Positions 50,892 through 62,302 of a stretch of 64,000 nt of DNA are shown here, one piece after another. The DNA comes from Stutzerimonas stutzeri. Lineage in GTDB: Bacteria; Pseudomonadota; Gammaproteobacteria; Pseudomonadales; Pseudomonadaceae. The stretch's first letter is position 1. Every line of letters begins with the position of its first letter. The position numbers were made by a program, and so were the translations under genes. Location of the stretch: the NCBI RefSeq assembly GCF_015291885.1, contig NZ_CP036186.1:1257001-1321000 (forward strand), read 5' to 3'. Below the pieces are notes generated by a model. That model made no database searches and had not been told where the DNA came from. It worked only from the letters and a program-made list of their open reading frames with translations.

Positions 50892-51657
50892 CGAGATGGT
50901 CGACATACTGGTCGGCGATGAACACATCGCGGGCACGTTTCTCACGCCGCCAGCGAAAATGCCGGGCGTACTCTTCGTACACGGCTGGGGCGGTAGTCAG
51001 CAGCGCGATCTGAGCCGCGCGCGGGGCATTGCCGGGCTTGGCTGTATTTGTCTGTCGTTCGATCTGCGTGGGCACGCGCAGACTCGTGCACAGCAGGAAA
51101 CGGTGACACGCGAGCAGAATCTCGATGACTTGTTGGCGGCCTATGATCTGCTCGCCCAGCATCCGCATATCGACCCAGCAGCAATCGCCGTGGTGGGCAC
51201 CAGCTATGGTGGCTACCTCGCTGCTATCCTCACTTCGCTACGACCGGTGAAGTGGCTGGCCCTGCGCGTGCCGGCGCTGTACCTCGACGATGAATGGCAA
51301 GTACCCAAGCGGCAGCTCGATCGTGACGTGCTCAACCAGTTGCGAAGCAGGCGTGTGCTGCCGAAGGAGAATCGTGCGCTGGCCGCATGTGCCGACTTTC
51401 GCGGTGATGTGCTGATCGTCGAGTCCGAGCACGATACCTTCGTTCCTCACGAAACGATCATGAGTTATCGCGCCGCCTTTCACAGCACCCATTCACTGAC
51501 TCACCGCATCATCGACGGGGCCGACCATGCGTTGAGCAACGAGCGCTGTCAGGAGGCTTACACCTCGATTCTGGTGAACTGGGCGACCGAGATGATCATC
51601 GGCGCGCGCCTCGACGAGAAATCCGCAGGGGGCTTCAAGGCGGTCGAAGAGTCCTGA
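50878..51657 (+). CDS. Alpha/beta hydrolase
   Basis: 259 residues. HG oxyanion segment LFVHGWGGSQQRD, nucleophile elbow GTSYGGYLA (Ser), acidic residue in ESEHDTFVPHE and His in DGADHALSNE give a complete catalytic triad. It is most like dienelactone-hydrolase or acylaminoacyl-peptidase type hydrolases. No signal peptide, so cytoplasmic. It is translationally coupled to the DUF3182 gene. The substrate cannot be inferred. Confidence 0.88.
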   Translation: MATHSEMVDILVGDEHIAGTFLTPPAKMPGVLFVHGWGGSQQRDLSRARGIAGLGCICLSFDLRGHAQTRAQQETVTREQNLDDLLAAYDLLAQHPHIDPAAIAVVGTSYGGYLAAILTSLRPVKWLALRVPALYLDDEWQVPKRQLDRDVLNQLRSRRVLPKENRALAACADFRGDVLIVESEHDTFVPHETIMSYRAAFHSTHSLTHRIIDGADHALSNERCQEAYTSILVNWATEMIIGARLDEKSAGGFKAVEES

Positions 51658-51819
51658 CCTGGGCGGCAGAGAGTGTTGTCGGAAGACGCCATCTCTGAGG
51701 GTGCCGACAAGGGTGGATTCAACCCGCCGGTAATGAGCCCGCCTGCCGAGGCGGCGTTATTCGAGCGAGCCTATTGACGGCTGCTGATTGGGGGAGTGCT
51801 CTCGGCCTTCCGATTCCGC

Positions 51820-52848
51820 TCATTGCGGATGTGTCGGCGGCGGCGTTGGGCCGACGAAACGGCTCCAGCGGCGGTCGAGCACCTGCTGTTTGAGCACTTC
51901 GATGACGTCTACCAGCAGTTCTTCCAAGGCAAGGTCGGTCTGCTCGTCCTGATACACCCAGGCGTCGAAAAACTCATCAGCCAGGTTCCCCGCCAGAGCC
52001 TGGAACTGTGGACCGCGCATGCCTTCTACGGCGCCCTGCAGCAGGCGCGCGGCGATGTCTCCCAGTGCGTCGTCGAGCGTTGCAGCCAAACGGTTTCCCA
52101 TGGGCAACCGGCGCAGGTTGTTCATTTCCGGATTGCTTGCCAGCGCCTGGTGAATCAGCTGATTGACATAGCCCTCGATGGCCCCACGGTTGTCGCGGTA
52201 GCCGGTCTCCAGCATGTCTTGCAGACGCCGTGAGATATCGTTGAGCAGGCGCTGTTTGCGTGGCCGAACCACTTCCTGCAACAGTCGGCGCGATAGGTCA
52301 TCACTGGCGCCAATCTCCTGCTGCAGGCGGCCGAACAGGCGCACCATCACCCGGTCCGAAAGCTCTTCGATCAGCATGTAGTAGTAGCGGCTGAACACGC
52401 CGTAGATGGCCCAGCCACGCATGTCGATCAGACCGAGGCGCTGCAGGCGGATCAGCAAGGTGCCTACACGCAATACCCGTAGCCAGCGCAACCCTGCCAG
52501 AGGGATGCAGCCGAGTACGTCATACCAGTGAGCGAAAGGGTAGTAGTACCAGCGCGCATAACGGCGCTCGAAAAGCGCCACGGTCCAGCCGAGCAGCACG
52601 TCGAGGACGAAGATCGCCACGAAGCCCAGGTCGATGTACTGGAAGTTGGCGTGGATGGTTTGCTGGTATCGCTCATGCAGCTGCGGCATGAGGCTCGCCA
52701 CGGTAGAGTTGACTGGCTGCAGGGCGAACAGGCTGTCGAACAGGATCAGCGCCAGGTTTATACACACCAGCAGAACGATGAACGCTTCCCAGACTGCATG
52801 CAGCCCGTCGCGGCGCCGTGCTTGTTGCGCCGCGCTGCTCTTAGCCAT
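51820..52848 (-). CDS. Voltage-sensor-like membrane protein with a long cytoplasmic tail
   Basis: 342 residues, annotated in relatives as ion transporter. Helices lie at about 18-40, 72-92 and 104-118, then an S4-like helix RWLRVLRVGTLLIRLQR (R121, R124, R127, R134, R137) with arginines at three-residue steps. No pore helix or selectivity filter follows; instead about 200 soluble, helical residues. This suggests a voltage-sensor-only protein rather than a channel. The start overlaps the stop of the adenosyltransferase gene by 8 nt. Confidence 0.8.
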   Translation of the reverse strand: MAKSSAAQQARRRDGLHAVWEAFIVLLVCINLALILFDSLFALQPVNSTVASLMPQLHERYQQTIHANFQYIDLGFVAIFVLDVLLGWTVALFERRYARWYYYPFAHWYDVLGCIPLAGLRWLRVLRVGTLLIRLQRLGLIDMRGWAIYGVFSRYYYMLIEELSDRVMVRLFGRLQQEIGASDDLSRRLLQEVVRPRKQRLLNDISRRLQDMLETGYRDNRGAIEGYVNQLIHQALASNPEMNNLRRLPMGNRLAATLDDALGDIAARLLQGAVEGMRGPQFQALAGNLADEFFDAWVYQDEQTDLALEELLVDVIEVLKQQVLDRRWSRFVGPTPPPTHPQ

Positions 52849-53431
52849 TAGCGACGCTTGCCGGAGCAGCAGGTTGCCAAAGTATCTCGCCGCAGCCCTG
52901 TCGCCTGGCGATCAATCGGGCGGCGACGAACAGTGCGTCGGAGAGTCGGTTCAAATAGGCCAGCAATACCGGGCGTATGGTTTCGCAGGCATTCAGCTGT
53001 TGGCAGCGGCGTTCGGCAGTGCGCGTCATGCTGCGACAGAGGTGGGCGAGGGCGATCAATCTGGAACCGCCTGGCAGGATGAATTCTTTAAGCGGCCCGA
53101 GCTCCTGGTTCCAGCTATCGATGGCCTGTTCCAGTCGCTCGACTTCCGTGTCCTGCAGTGCCTGGTAATCAGGCATTGCCAACTCGCCTCCGAGGTCGAA
53201 CAAACGGTGCTGGCAGGGCGCGAACACGCTGATCAGCTCGTCGAGAGCTGGCCATTGCACCTGCGCCTCGGCCAGCTCGGCGAGCAGCAGGCCGAGCTGG
53301 CTGTTGAGCGTATCGACCTCGCCCATGGCCTCCACGCGGGGGTGATCCTTGGCAACCCGGCGGCCGTCGCCGAGTCCGGTTTCGCCGCTATCGCCAGTGC
53401 GGGTGTAGATCTTCGACAGTCGATTGCCCAT
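52841..53431 (-). CDS. PduO-type cob(I)alamin adenosyltransferase
   Basis: 196 residues. The N-terminal ATP-binding segment KIYTRTGDSGETGLGDGRRV and VEAMGEVDTLNSQLGL, the middle FILPGGSRLIALAHLCRSMT and the end LAYLNRLSDALFVAARL are PduO signatures. It adenosylates cob(I)alamin to make coenzyme B12. It is the only cobalamin gene in the window, so it probably serves salvage or maintenance. Sandwiched between the histidine kinase and the voltage-sensor protein, all on the minus strand. Confidence 0.94.
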   Translation of the reverse strand: MGNRLSKIYTRTGDSGETGLGDGRRVAKDHPRVEAMGEVDTLNSQLGLLLAELAEAQVQWPALDELISVFAPCQHRLFDLGGELAMPDYQALQDTEVERLEQAIDSWNQELGPLKEFILPGGSRLIALAHLCRSMTRTAERRCQQLNACETIRPVLLAYLNRLSDALFVAARLIARRQGCGEILWQPAAPASVANG

Positions 53432-53448
53432 GCGCTTCTATTCCTTGT

Positions 53449-55464
53449 TCAGGCCGTGGCCGGCTCGCTGGGTGAGCTCAGCGGTAGACGTAGGGTGAAG
53501 GTAGAGCCGTGGCCGGGTTGGCACTGCACTTCCATCTGACCCTGATGATTGTTGGTGATGATGAAATACGAGACGGAAAGGCCCAGTCCGGTTCCCTGAC
53601 CCACTTCCTTGGTGGTGAAGAACGGCTCGAAGATGCGTTTGCGCACATTCTCCGGAATCCCGCCACCGTTGTCCTCTACCTGGATTTCCGCCCACGGCGG
53701 ATTCAGGCGTGTGCGCAGAATGATCTGTCCCGCATCGCCTCCTTGGTGGGCATGAATTGCCTGGGCGGCGTTTTTCAGCAGATTGAGTAGCACCTGTTCC
53801 AACTCGTTACCGATGCAGGGCACACGATCCACTCGCGGGTCGAAATCACGGACGATATCGATGGCCTTGAAATCGAATCCCTCCATCAGGGCGAAGTCGT
53901 TGCCAGCGATCTCCAGCGCCTGATCGATCAGCACCGGCAGATGGCAATCGGCCAACTGACGATTGCTCATGCGACTGAAACTGAGCATGTGGCTGACGAT
54001 CTTCGCCGCCCGCGAGCCGGCTTGCTGGATACCGTCCAGCAGCTGCGGTATCTCACGACGCTGCAGATACTGGTTGACTGCTTCAAGGCGCACGCCGGTT
54101 TCCTCGGCCGCTTCACGGTTACGCTCCAGCTCCGGCGAAAGCCGGCGACGGATGTTCTGCGCGTTGTGCAGGATGGCGCCGAGGGGGTTGTTGATCTCGT
54201 GGGCCATGCCGGCCGCCAGGCTGCCGACCGAGAGCATCTTCTCTGACTGCACCATCATTTCTTCCATGTTGATCCGCTGGGTGATGTCGTCGATACGGAT
54301 CACCACCCCGCGGCCGCCCGCACCGGTCAGTGGATAGCAGGTCAGTGCATAGTGGCGTGGCTCGTCGTTGCGTAGCCAGGTTACTCGCTCGATTTTCGCC
54401 ACCACGTGCTGCTCGGAGGTGCGTCGAATCTGGGCGAGGAATGGTTTGAGCGGCTCGAAGGCGACGAAGACCGGCTGATTCAATGCGTCGTCCAACGACG
54501 TACCAGAGAGTGCACTGGCCTCCTGGTTCCACTGGGTGACATAGAGCTGTTCGTCTAGGGCGATCAGAGCAGAAGGCATCGAGTCGATGATGCTGTTGAG
54601 GTACTTCTGAAAACCTGTGAGCTTCTGCTCGATCTTGCTACGTACCTGAACCTCCAGCTCCAGTTTGCGATTGGAGTGACGTGTTTCTTCGGCCAGCCCC
54701 TGGGCATGATCGAAGGCGTCCTGGGCATCGTCACGGGCGCGCTTGAGCTGTTGTTCGCGGGCTTCCATACGCGACAACATGGTGTTGAAGGCATCGGCCA
54801 GCCTGCCGATTTCGTCCTGATTGCCGGGCTTGGCCCGCAGCGAGTAGTCCTCCTCGCGGGTAACCTGGCGCGACAGCGCTTCCAGATCGCGAATCGGCCG
54901 GGTGATGAGCTGGCGGATCTGCCGCGCGACCAGGACCCAAAGCAGCAGACTGGCCACGAGGATAGCCAGGCTCGCCGTCAGCGTTCCGGTATAGAAGGCG
55001 CCAGGCAGCTCGCTGCTGGCGACCATTAGCAGGTGGCCGGTGCTGCCGTCGGGTTGCGGTAGCCGGACCAGCAGGTTGGCGCGGATCTCGCTGGCACTCC
55101 AGTGCGCAACCTCGCTTAATTGTTCGGGCAGGCGCAGTCGCTCCCCTTGCTGCAGCTGCGCGAGGCTATTGCCTTCGCTGTCGTAGATCATCGCCGCCCG
55201 TAACGGCGCGTAACCCTCCAGCCGTTTGAGCAAGGCACTGGCCGCCTCTGGCGACGATAGTGCTCGGCTGCTGAGTTCTTCTGTGGCGAACAGCTCTCCA
55301 AGGGTATGCATGGCCTGGGGCGCCACGCTTTGCCGAGAAATCCAATAGGCAGCGCTGATAAAGGTGAGATTGGACACCAGCAGCACTGCGGCGAGCAGGA
55401 CGAGCAGGGCGAGCAACAGCTTGCGGCCGACAGGCAGGTTTTCGAGGCGCTGACGCAGGATCAT
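53449..55464 (-). CDS. Membrane histidine kinase (HAMP-PAS-HisKA)
   Basis: 671 residues. TM helices at about 17-40 and 160-182 enclose a periplasmic sensor domain; HAMP at 180-235, a coiled coil, PAS at about 285-400, phosphoacceptor H422 in MAHEINNPLGA, and a HATPase with N box (LLNLLKNAAQAI), DNGGGIP and GTGLGLSVS. It should autophosphorylate and pass phosphate to a response regulator. No full partner is beside it; the response regulator at 56423 is the nearest candidate but has a GGDEF-like output. The signal is unknown. Confidence 0.93.
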   Translation of the reverse strand: MILRQRLENLPVGRKLLLALLVLLAAVLLVSNLTFISAAYWISRQSVAPQAMHTLGELFATEELSSRALSSPEAASALLKRLEGYAPLRAAMIYDSEGNSLAQLQQGERLRLPEQLSEVAHWSASEIRANLLVRLPQPDGSTGHLLMVASSELPGAFYTGTLTASLAILVASLLLWVLVARQIRQLITRPIRDLEALSRQVTREEDYSLRAKPGNQDEIGRLADAFNTMLSRMEAREQQLKRARDDAQDAFDHAQGLAEETRHSNRKLELEVQVRSKIEQKLTGFQKYLNSIIDSMPSALIALDEQLYVTQWNQEASALSGTSLDDALNQPVFVAFEPLKPFLAQIRRTSEQHVVAKIERVTWLRNDEPRHYALTCYPLTGAGGRGVVIRIDDITQRINMEEMMVQSEKMLSVGSLAAGMAHEINNPLGAILHNAQNIRRRLSPELERNREAAEETGVRLEAVNQYLQRREIPQLLDGIQQAGSRAAKIVSHMLSFSRMSNRQLADCHLPVLIDQALEIAGNDFALMEGFDFKAIDIVRDFDPRVDRVPCIGNELEQVLLNLLKNAAQAIHAHQGGDAGQIILRTRLNPPWAEIQVEDNGGGIPENVRKRIFEPFFTTKEVGQGTGLGLSVSYFIITNNHQGQMEVQCQPGHGSTFTLRLPLSSPSEPATA

Positions 55465-55508
55465 TGGCGGGCACGGCGTAACAGAGGTTTCTGCAGGGTA
55501 GCCGGGGC

Positions 55509-57388
<1,880 letters not shown>

Positions 57389-57543
57389 GACAAGCTCAAT
57401 CAATTGAAGGGGGACGTCCTGTCACTTGCCGTAGGGGGCGGGCGCTGACACGTCGAATCGTTATAATGACCGCGCATTTTCAACCGTCAAGACACGCGCG
57501 CTCGGCTCATGCGGCCCGTCGCGCTTCATAGTGGAGGAATCCC

Positions 57544-58023
57544 ATGCCCTCGTTCGACGTGGTGTCCGAATTGGACAAGCACGAAGTCACCAACGCGATC
57601 GACAACGCCATGAAGGAACTGGATCGTCGTTACGATCTTCGCGGTAAAGGCAGCTTCGAGCAAAAGGATCTGACCGTGCAGCTGACGGCGGACGCCGAGT
57701 TCCAATTGGAGCAGATGCTTGAGATTCTCAAGTTGAGCCTGGTCAAACGCAAGATTGATATCCAGTGTCTGGAAATCAAGGACGCCTATGCATCCGGCAA
57801 GAGCACGAAGCAAGAAGTAGTGCTGCGTGAAGGGATCGAAAAGGAGCTGGCGAAGAAGATCGTTGCGCATATCAAGGACGCCAAGCTCAAGGTCCAGGCT
57901 GCCATTCAGGGTGAGCAGGTACGCGTGACCGGCAAGAAGCGTGACGACCTGCAGGAAGCCATTGCCGTGTTGCGTGGCCACGAATTCGGCATGCCGCTGC
58001 AATTCAATAACTTCCGCGACTGA
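57544..58023 (+). CDS. yajQ: YajQ-family c-di-GMP/nucleotide-binding protein
   Basis: 159 residues, the normal size, beginning [20 protein letters not shown], with the conserved [14 protein letters not shown] and [12 protein letters not shown]. It has two ferredoxin-like domains. Members in Xanthomonas and Pseudomonas bind c-di-GMP and help transcription factors; others are reported to bind nucleic acids. It is near a degenerate GGDEF regulator, which may be coincidental. Confidence 0.95.
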   Translation: MPSFDVVSELDKHEVTNAIDNAMKELDRRYDLRGKGSFEQKDLTVQLTADAEFQLEQMLEILKLSLVKRKIDIQCLEIKDAYASGKSTKQEVVLREGIEKELAKKIVAHIKDAKLKVQAAIQGEQVRVTGKKRDDLQEAIAVLRGHEFGMPLQFNNFRD

Positions 58024-58109
58024 TTTCCTCCGCGCCTCGGCGCGCATTCATCCCTCGCTTCAAACGGTGTCCGCCGCCGCGGGCACCACCTTCTCTAAGG
58101 AGTACCTCC

Positions 58110-58934
58110 ATGGACCTGAGCGTCGACTATCTGGTCGGTCTTTCCGAATCATGGCTGCCGGTCGTTCTGCAATATGGCGCGCAGGTGACGCTTGCGCTGC
58201 TGACTTTCCTGTTCGGCTGGTGGCTGATCAACACCCTGACCGGCAAGGTCAGCAGTCTGTTGCAGCGCAGGCAGGTGGACCCAACGCTGCACGGTTTTAT
58301 CGGCAGCCTCGCCAGCGTAGTGCTCAAAGTCCTGCTGCTGGTCAGCGTGGCGTCGATGATCGGTGTGGAAACCACATCGTTCATTGCGGTGATCGGTGCT
58401 GCTGGTCTTGCGATCGGCCTGGCCTTGCAGGGCAGCCTGGCAAACTTCGCCGGTGGCGTGCTGATTCTGCTGTTCCGACCGTTTCGCGTCGGTGAGTGGA
58501 TTGAGGCGCAGGGAATCGCAGGTACGGTCAATTCCATCCAGATTTTCCATACCGTGCTCAAGACCGGGGATAACAAGACCGTGGTAGTACCCAACGGAGC
58601 GCTCTCCAATGGGCATATCACCAACTTCTCCCGCGAGCCGCGGCGCCGTGCGGATATCAATGTCGGCATCGACTACAGCAGCGATATCAAGCTGGCACGG
58701 CAAGTCCTGCTGGAGATTGCCGAGGATCCGCGGGTCCTGCGCGAGCCAGAGCCCGTCGTGTTTGTCACTGGACTTGGCGATAGTTCGGTGAATCTGTCGC
58801 TGCGCGTATGGGTGGCGACCGGCGACTTCTGGCCGGTGACCTTCAGCTTCACCGAACAGGCCAAGGAGCGACTGACTGCCGCTGGCGTCGGTATCCCGTT
58901 CCCGCAGCGAGTGGTGCATCTGGTACAGAGCTGA
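58110..58934 (+). CDS. Small-conductance mechanosensitive channel (MscS family)
   Basis: 274 residues. Three N-terminal helices are followed by the pore helix and gate region GLALQGSLANFAGGVLILL then FRPFRVGEWIEAQG, the glycine/alanine pattern of MscS TM3. The beta domain and C-terminal domain follow (VPNGALSNGHITNFSRE; FPQRVVHL at the end). It opens under membrane tension to release solutes after hypo-osmotic shock. It ends at a hairpin shared with ampG. Confidence 0.95.
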   Translation: MDLSVDYLVGLSESWLPVVLQYGAQVTLALLTFLFGWWLINTLTGKVSSLLQRRQVDPTLHGFIGSLASVVLKVLLLVSVASMIGVETTSFIAVIGAAGLAIGLALQGSLANFAGGVLILLFRPFRVGEWIEAQGIAGTVNSIQIFHTVLKTGDNKTVVVPNGALSNGHITNFSREPRRRADINVGIDYSSDIKLARQVLLEIAEDPRVLREPEPVVFVTGLGDSSVNLSLRVWVATGDFWPVTFSFTEQAKERLTAAGVGIPFPQRVVHLVQS

Positions 58935-58958
58935 CGCGTTCGCGTTGTGTCGATAGAA

Positions 58959-58988
58959 CGAAGCCGGCATCTGCCGGCTTCGTCGTTT
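58959..58988. terminator. Bidirectional hairpin between mscS and ampG
   Basis: CGAAGCCGGCA (58959-58969) and TGCCGGCTTCG (58972-58982) form a perfect 11-bp stem. The + strand tail TCGTTTCTTC is only moderately T-rich, so termination strength is uncertain. Confidence 0.6.
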
Positions 58989-58990
58989 CT

Positions 58991-60691
58991 TCAGGACCGT
59001 TCCGAGGCGGCTTCACTCTGCGATTCATCGGGCTGCTGACGACTTCGCGACCACTGCCATGCAATCAGCACCAGGGTAGGAATACCGAGCAGCGCGGTGA
59101 CCAGGAAGAAATCGCTGTAGCCAAGCTTCTCTACCATCACACCGGAATAGCCGCCGAGCAGGCGCGGCAGCAACAGCATCAACGAGCTGAGCAACGCATA
59201 TTGCGTGGCAGAGAACTTGAGATTGGTCAGGCTGGAGAGGTAGGCGACGAACGCTGTCGAGGCCAATCCGCCACTGAAGTTGTCGCAGGAAATGGTGACG
59301 ATGAGCATCTGCAGGTTCGCGCCCATTTCCACCAGCAGCATGAACATCAGATTGGTTGCGGCCGATGCGACGCCGCCGATGAAGAGAATCGGCAGAATGC
59401 TGAAACGCACGATCAGCAACCCGCCAAATGCCGCGCCGAGCAATGTCATGACCAGACCGAAGAGCTTGCTGACGCTGGCGATCTCGTCCTTGGAGAAGCC
59501 CTGATCGATGTAGAACACGTTGGCCATTACGCCCATTACCGTGTCCGACATCCGATAGGTGGCGATCAACCCGAGCAGCAGCAGTGCCTGCCAGCGGTAG
59601 CGGACGATGAAGTCGGTGATCGGCGTCAGCACCGGTCCCATCAGGATGCGCCCAGGCGCCGATAGGCAGCCCCAGCAGATCAACAGATACATGGTGCCGC
59701 GTGGCCAGTAGCCGCCCCAATAGGACTGGAACATGCCGGTGGTAGATACCATCAGGATGATCAGCACGATCACTGATACTGCCTGATGAGCAAAGTCGAA
59801 ACGCAACGGGCGCTGCCGCTGCCTGGCTTGGCCGAAAATGTGACGAACCGGAATCAGCAGTGCACGGCCCACCGGTGAAGCGGTGCCGATAATGAACAGC
59901 GCGTACAGCATCGCTCGTGGCCATGCCTGGGCGATGATCGCGTTGATCATCGCCGGCACCGAGATGAGCAGAACCAGCATCAAGCCGACTGCGGCGAGCT
60001 GGTGATTGAAACTGTAGCGAGAGGGCTCGTTTGGCAGTGGTGTACCGGCGTCCGGTTCGCGAATCACCAGGCTGGTGATCAGGCCGGGGATGATCAGCAC
60101 GGCGAAGGCCAGGTAGGTGGTGGTCCACGCGGCCTGGTTGTAATCGACACTGCTCGAACCCAGCCACTCGGCGAGGAATAGCGCACCTGCACTGGCTAAA
60201 AGCATGGCGACTCGGTAGCCGGTCATGTAGCTGGCGGCCAGGGTTGCCTGCAGTTTGTCCTCGGCGATTTCCAGGCGATACGCATCGATGGCGATGTCTT
60301 GCGTGGCCGAGGAGAACGCCACCACCACTGCTAGTGCGATCAGCAAGGTCAGGTTGTGCTGCGGGTTGCATAGCGCCATGCCGATCAGGCCGACGGCAAT
60401 CAATGCCTGGGACAGCACCAGCCAGGAGCGCCTGCGCCCTAGCGCGCCGATCCAGGGCAGGCGCCATTGATCGAGCATCGGCGACCAGACCCACTTGAAG
60501 GCGTACGCCAGGCTGATCCAGCTGGCAAAGCCAATGGTTTCCCGGGAAACGCCAGCCTCGCGTAGCCACACCGAGAGCGTGGAGAACACCAATACAGCGG
60601 GAAGGCCGGCAGCGAAACCCAGCAACAGCAGGGCCAGCGTGGCGGGACTGGCGTAGGCGGCTAGCGCATCGCGCCAGGTTTCACGGGACAT
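58991..60691 (-). CDS. ampG: Muropeptide permease AmpG
   Basis: 566 residues, a major-facilitator protein with about 14 helices. The N-terminal signature LLLGFAAGLPAVLVFSTLSVW, then FASWISLAYAFKWVWSPMLD and ATQDIAIDAYRLEI are AmpG hallmarks. It carries GlcNAc-anhydroMurNAc peptides into the cytoplasm for recycling and so supplies the signal for AmpR/AmpC beta-lactamase induction. The C-terminus is hydrophilic (SQSEAASERS). Confidence 0.93.
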   Translation of the reverse strand: MSRETWRDALAAYASPATLALLLLGFAAGLPAVLVFSTLSVWLREAGVSRETIGFASWISLAYAFKWVWSPMLDQWRLPWIGALGRRRSWLVLSQALIAVGLIGMALCNPQHNLTLLIALAVVVAFSSATQDIAIDAYRLEIAEDKLQATLAASYMTGYRVAMLLASAGALFLAEWLGSSSVDYNQAAWTTTYLAFAVLIIPGLITSLVIREPDAGTPLPNEPSRYSFNHQLAAVGLMLVLLISVPAMINAIIAQAWPRAMLYALFIIGTASPVGRALLIPVRHIFGQARQRQRPLRFDFAHQAVSVIVLIILMVSTTGMFQSYWGGYWPRGTMYLLICWGCLSAPGRILMGPVLTPITDFIVRYRWQALLLLGLIATYRMSDTVMGVMANVFYIDQGFSKDEIASVSKLFGLVMTLLGAAFGGLLIVRFSILPILFIGGVASAATNLMFMLLVEMGANLQMLIVTISCDNFSGGLASTAFVAYLSSLTNLKFSATQYALLSSLMLLLPRLLGGYSGVMVEKLGYSDFFLVTALLGIPTLVLIAWQWSRSRQQPDESQSEAASERS

Positions 60692-60729
60692 ACATCGAGG
60701 TTCTGTACAGTTTGGACGAAGGGCGCACT

Positions 60730-61089
60730 CTAACCGCTGTGCTCCGTCGAATGCCAGCCGTGCCGACGCATGTCCACCCGGTCGTTGATGATGGTTAGCC
60801 CCTCGGCGCGCAGACGCATGCGCTGCTCATGGCCGGCGGCCGTGCCCGCCGGGATGCTCAGCCTGCCGCCGGCGGCGATCACTCGATGCCAGGGCAGGCT
60901 GGTCTCATCGGGCAACTGCGACATCAAGCGGCCGACCCAGCGAGCAGCGCGGCCCAGTCCGGCCATGGCGGCCAGTTCGCCGTAGCTCACAACCTTGCCG
61001 GGCGGAATCTGCGACATCACCAGATAAACGGCAGCTCGACGAGTTTCAGCGTCAGCGGAAGGCGGCAACAGTGGCGAATCGTCAGTCAT
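60730..61089 (-). CDS. Alkyltransferase-like (Atl) protein, MGMT family without the active cysteine
   Basis: 119 residues from ATG 61089; the upstream in-frame extension overlaps a divergent promoter region and is not family-like. The helical DNA-binding domain reads IPPGKVVSYGELAAMAGLGR then ARWVGRLMSQLPDETSLPWH. Where O6-alkylguanine transferases have PCHRV, this protein has PWHRV, so the alkyl acceptor is Trp. Such Atl proteins bind O6-alkylguanine and hand it to nucleotide excision repair. E. coli YbaZ is the closest well-known example. Confidence 0.9.
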   Translation of the reverse strand: MTDDSPLLPPSADAETRRAAVYLVMSQIPPGKVVSYGELAAMAGLGRAARWVGRLMSQLPDETSLPWHRVIAAGGRLSIPAGTAAGHEQRMRLRAEGLTIINDRVDMRRHGWHSTEHSG

Positions 61090-61226
61090 GCGGGGCTTCC
61101 GGGCGGGTGGGTGGCAGGTTGCTATCGAACTCATGCTCCATTCGGCGGTCTTTGCTTGCTGTAGCTGAACGCATAGGGATAATGCCAGCCTTTCAACCGC
61201 CTCCGACCAGATCTCCAGCACATAAT

Positions 61227-62231
61227 ATGCTCACCAGAACTCTGCTTTGCGCGACCCTTACCGCTGTTGCCCTGCCATCGTTCGCCGACACTGTGTGGCT
61301 GAAGAATGGTGATCGCCTGACTGGCAAGATCAGTGTGCTCGACGGCGGTAAGCTGCTTATCGAAACTGAATACGGTGGTTCGATTCCGCTGAAATGGAAC
61401 CAGATCGCTACCTTGGAAAGCGATCAGCGCTTGCTGGTCAAGCACGATGATGTGACCGGCGAGGTGGCTCAGTCGCTGCAGGCTGCCGAACATGGCAAGG
61501 TCACGCTGGTCAACGGTGCCGCTCCGCGGACCGTGGAGCTGGCGAGCATTTCGCAGATCATCCATCCCAAACCGCTGATCCAGGACTTCACCTGGAAGGG
61601 CAACGTCGACGTGGCGATGGATTACAAGCGCGCTGAAACCGACACCGACGACTACGACGTCTCGTTCGATACCAAGGCCCGCCACGGGCTGTGGCGCCAC
61701 AACGGTACGGGTAATTACAACCGCAAGTACCGCGACGGTGTGACGGTCACCGACAACTGGGATGCCGAGTACGCGCTGGACCGCTTCCTCGACGAGCACT
61801 GGTTCTGGCAGGGGCGCCTCAGCTACAAGCGTGACCAGATCGAGGACGTTCGTCGCCAGCGCACCATCGGTACCGGTCCGGGTTATCAGTTCTGGGATAA
61901 CGAACTGGGCGCGTTCTCGCTGGCCGCGTTGATCAACCGCAGCGACTATGAATTCGCCGATGGTGACAAGGAGAACTTCTACCTGGCCGCGATGAAGTGG
62001 GACTACAACCGCTACCTGGTGGGCAAGACGTTCGAGTTGTTCAGCACCGGAGAGCTCGGCAAGCCGCTGGAAAATGTTGCCGACTACGCGCTCGATGCCG
62101 AGATCGGCCTGCGCTACAAGGTGACCGACTGGGCCTCATTGAACATGAAAGCCCAGAAGGACATCATCAGCGGCGCAGACAATGACCTCGACGAAACCCG
62201 CTACAGCATCGGTTTCGGGGTGGGTTGGTAA
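61227..62231 (+). CDS. DUF481 outer-membrane protein
   Basis: 334 residues from ATG 61227, giving a signal peptide cut near SFA/DTVWLKNGD. The mature N-terminus (DTVWLKNGDRLTGKISVLDG) is the small beta domain found in front of many DUF481 barrels. The C-terminal ~200 residues (WKGNVDVAMDYKRAETDTDD... to FGVGW) have alternating strands and end in an aromatic residue, fitting an outer-membrane beta-barrel. The function is unknown. It is divergent from the Atl gene. Confidence 0.88.
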   Translation: MLTRTLLCATLTAVALPSFADTVWLKNGDRLTGKISVLDGGKLLIETEYGGSIPLKWNQIATLESDQRLLVKHDDVTGEVAQSLQAAEHGKVTLVNGAAPRTVELASISQIIHPKPLIQDFTWKGNVDVAMDYKRAETDTDDYDVSFDTKARHGLWRHNGTGNYNRKYRDGVTVTDNWDAEYALDRFLDEHWFWQGRLSYKRDQIEDVRRQRTIGTGPGYQFWDNELGAFSLAALINRSDYEFADGDKENFYLAAMKWDYNRYLVGKTFELFSTGELGKPLENVADYALDAEIGLRYKVTDWASLNMKAQKDIISGADNDLDETRYSIGFGVGW

Positions 62232-62254
62232 GCAATTCCCGCCTGCGTGCATAT

Positions 62255-62286
62255 AAAGAAAGGCAGCCGATGGCTGCCTTTCTTTT
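62255..62286. terminator. Bidirectional terminator between the DUF481 and SDR genes
   Basis: AAAGAAAGGCAGCC (62255-62268) pairs with GGCTGCCTTTCTTT, followed by TT on the + strand and with A-rich sequence before it, so it can stop both converging transcripts. Confidence 0.88.
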
Positions 62287-62302
62287 TGCGCGTGGGATGC
62301 GA

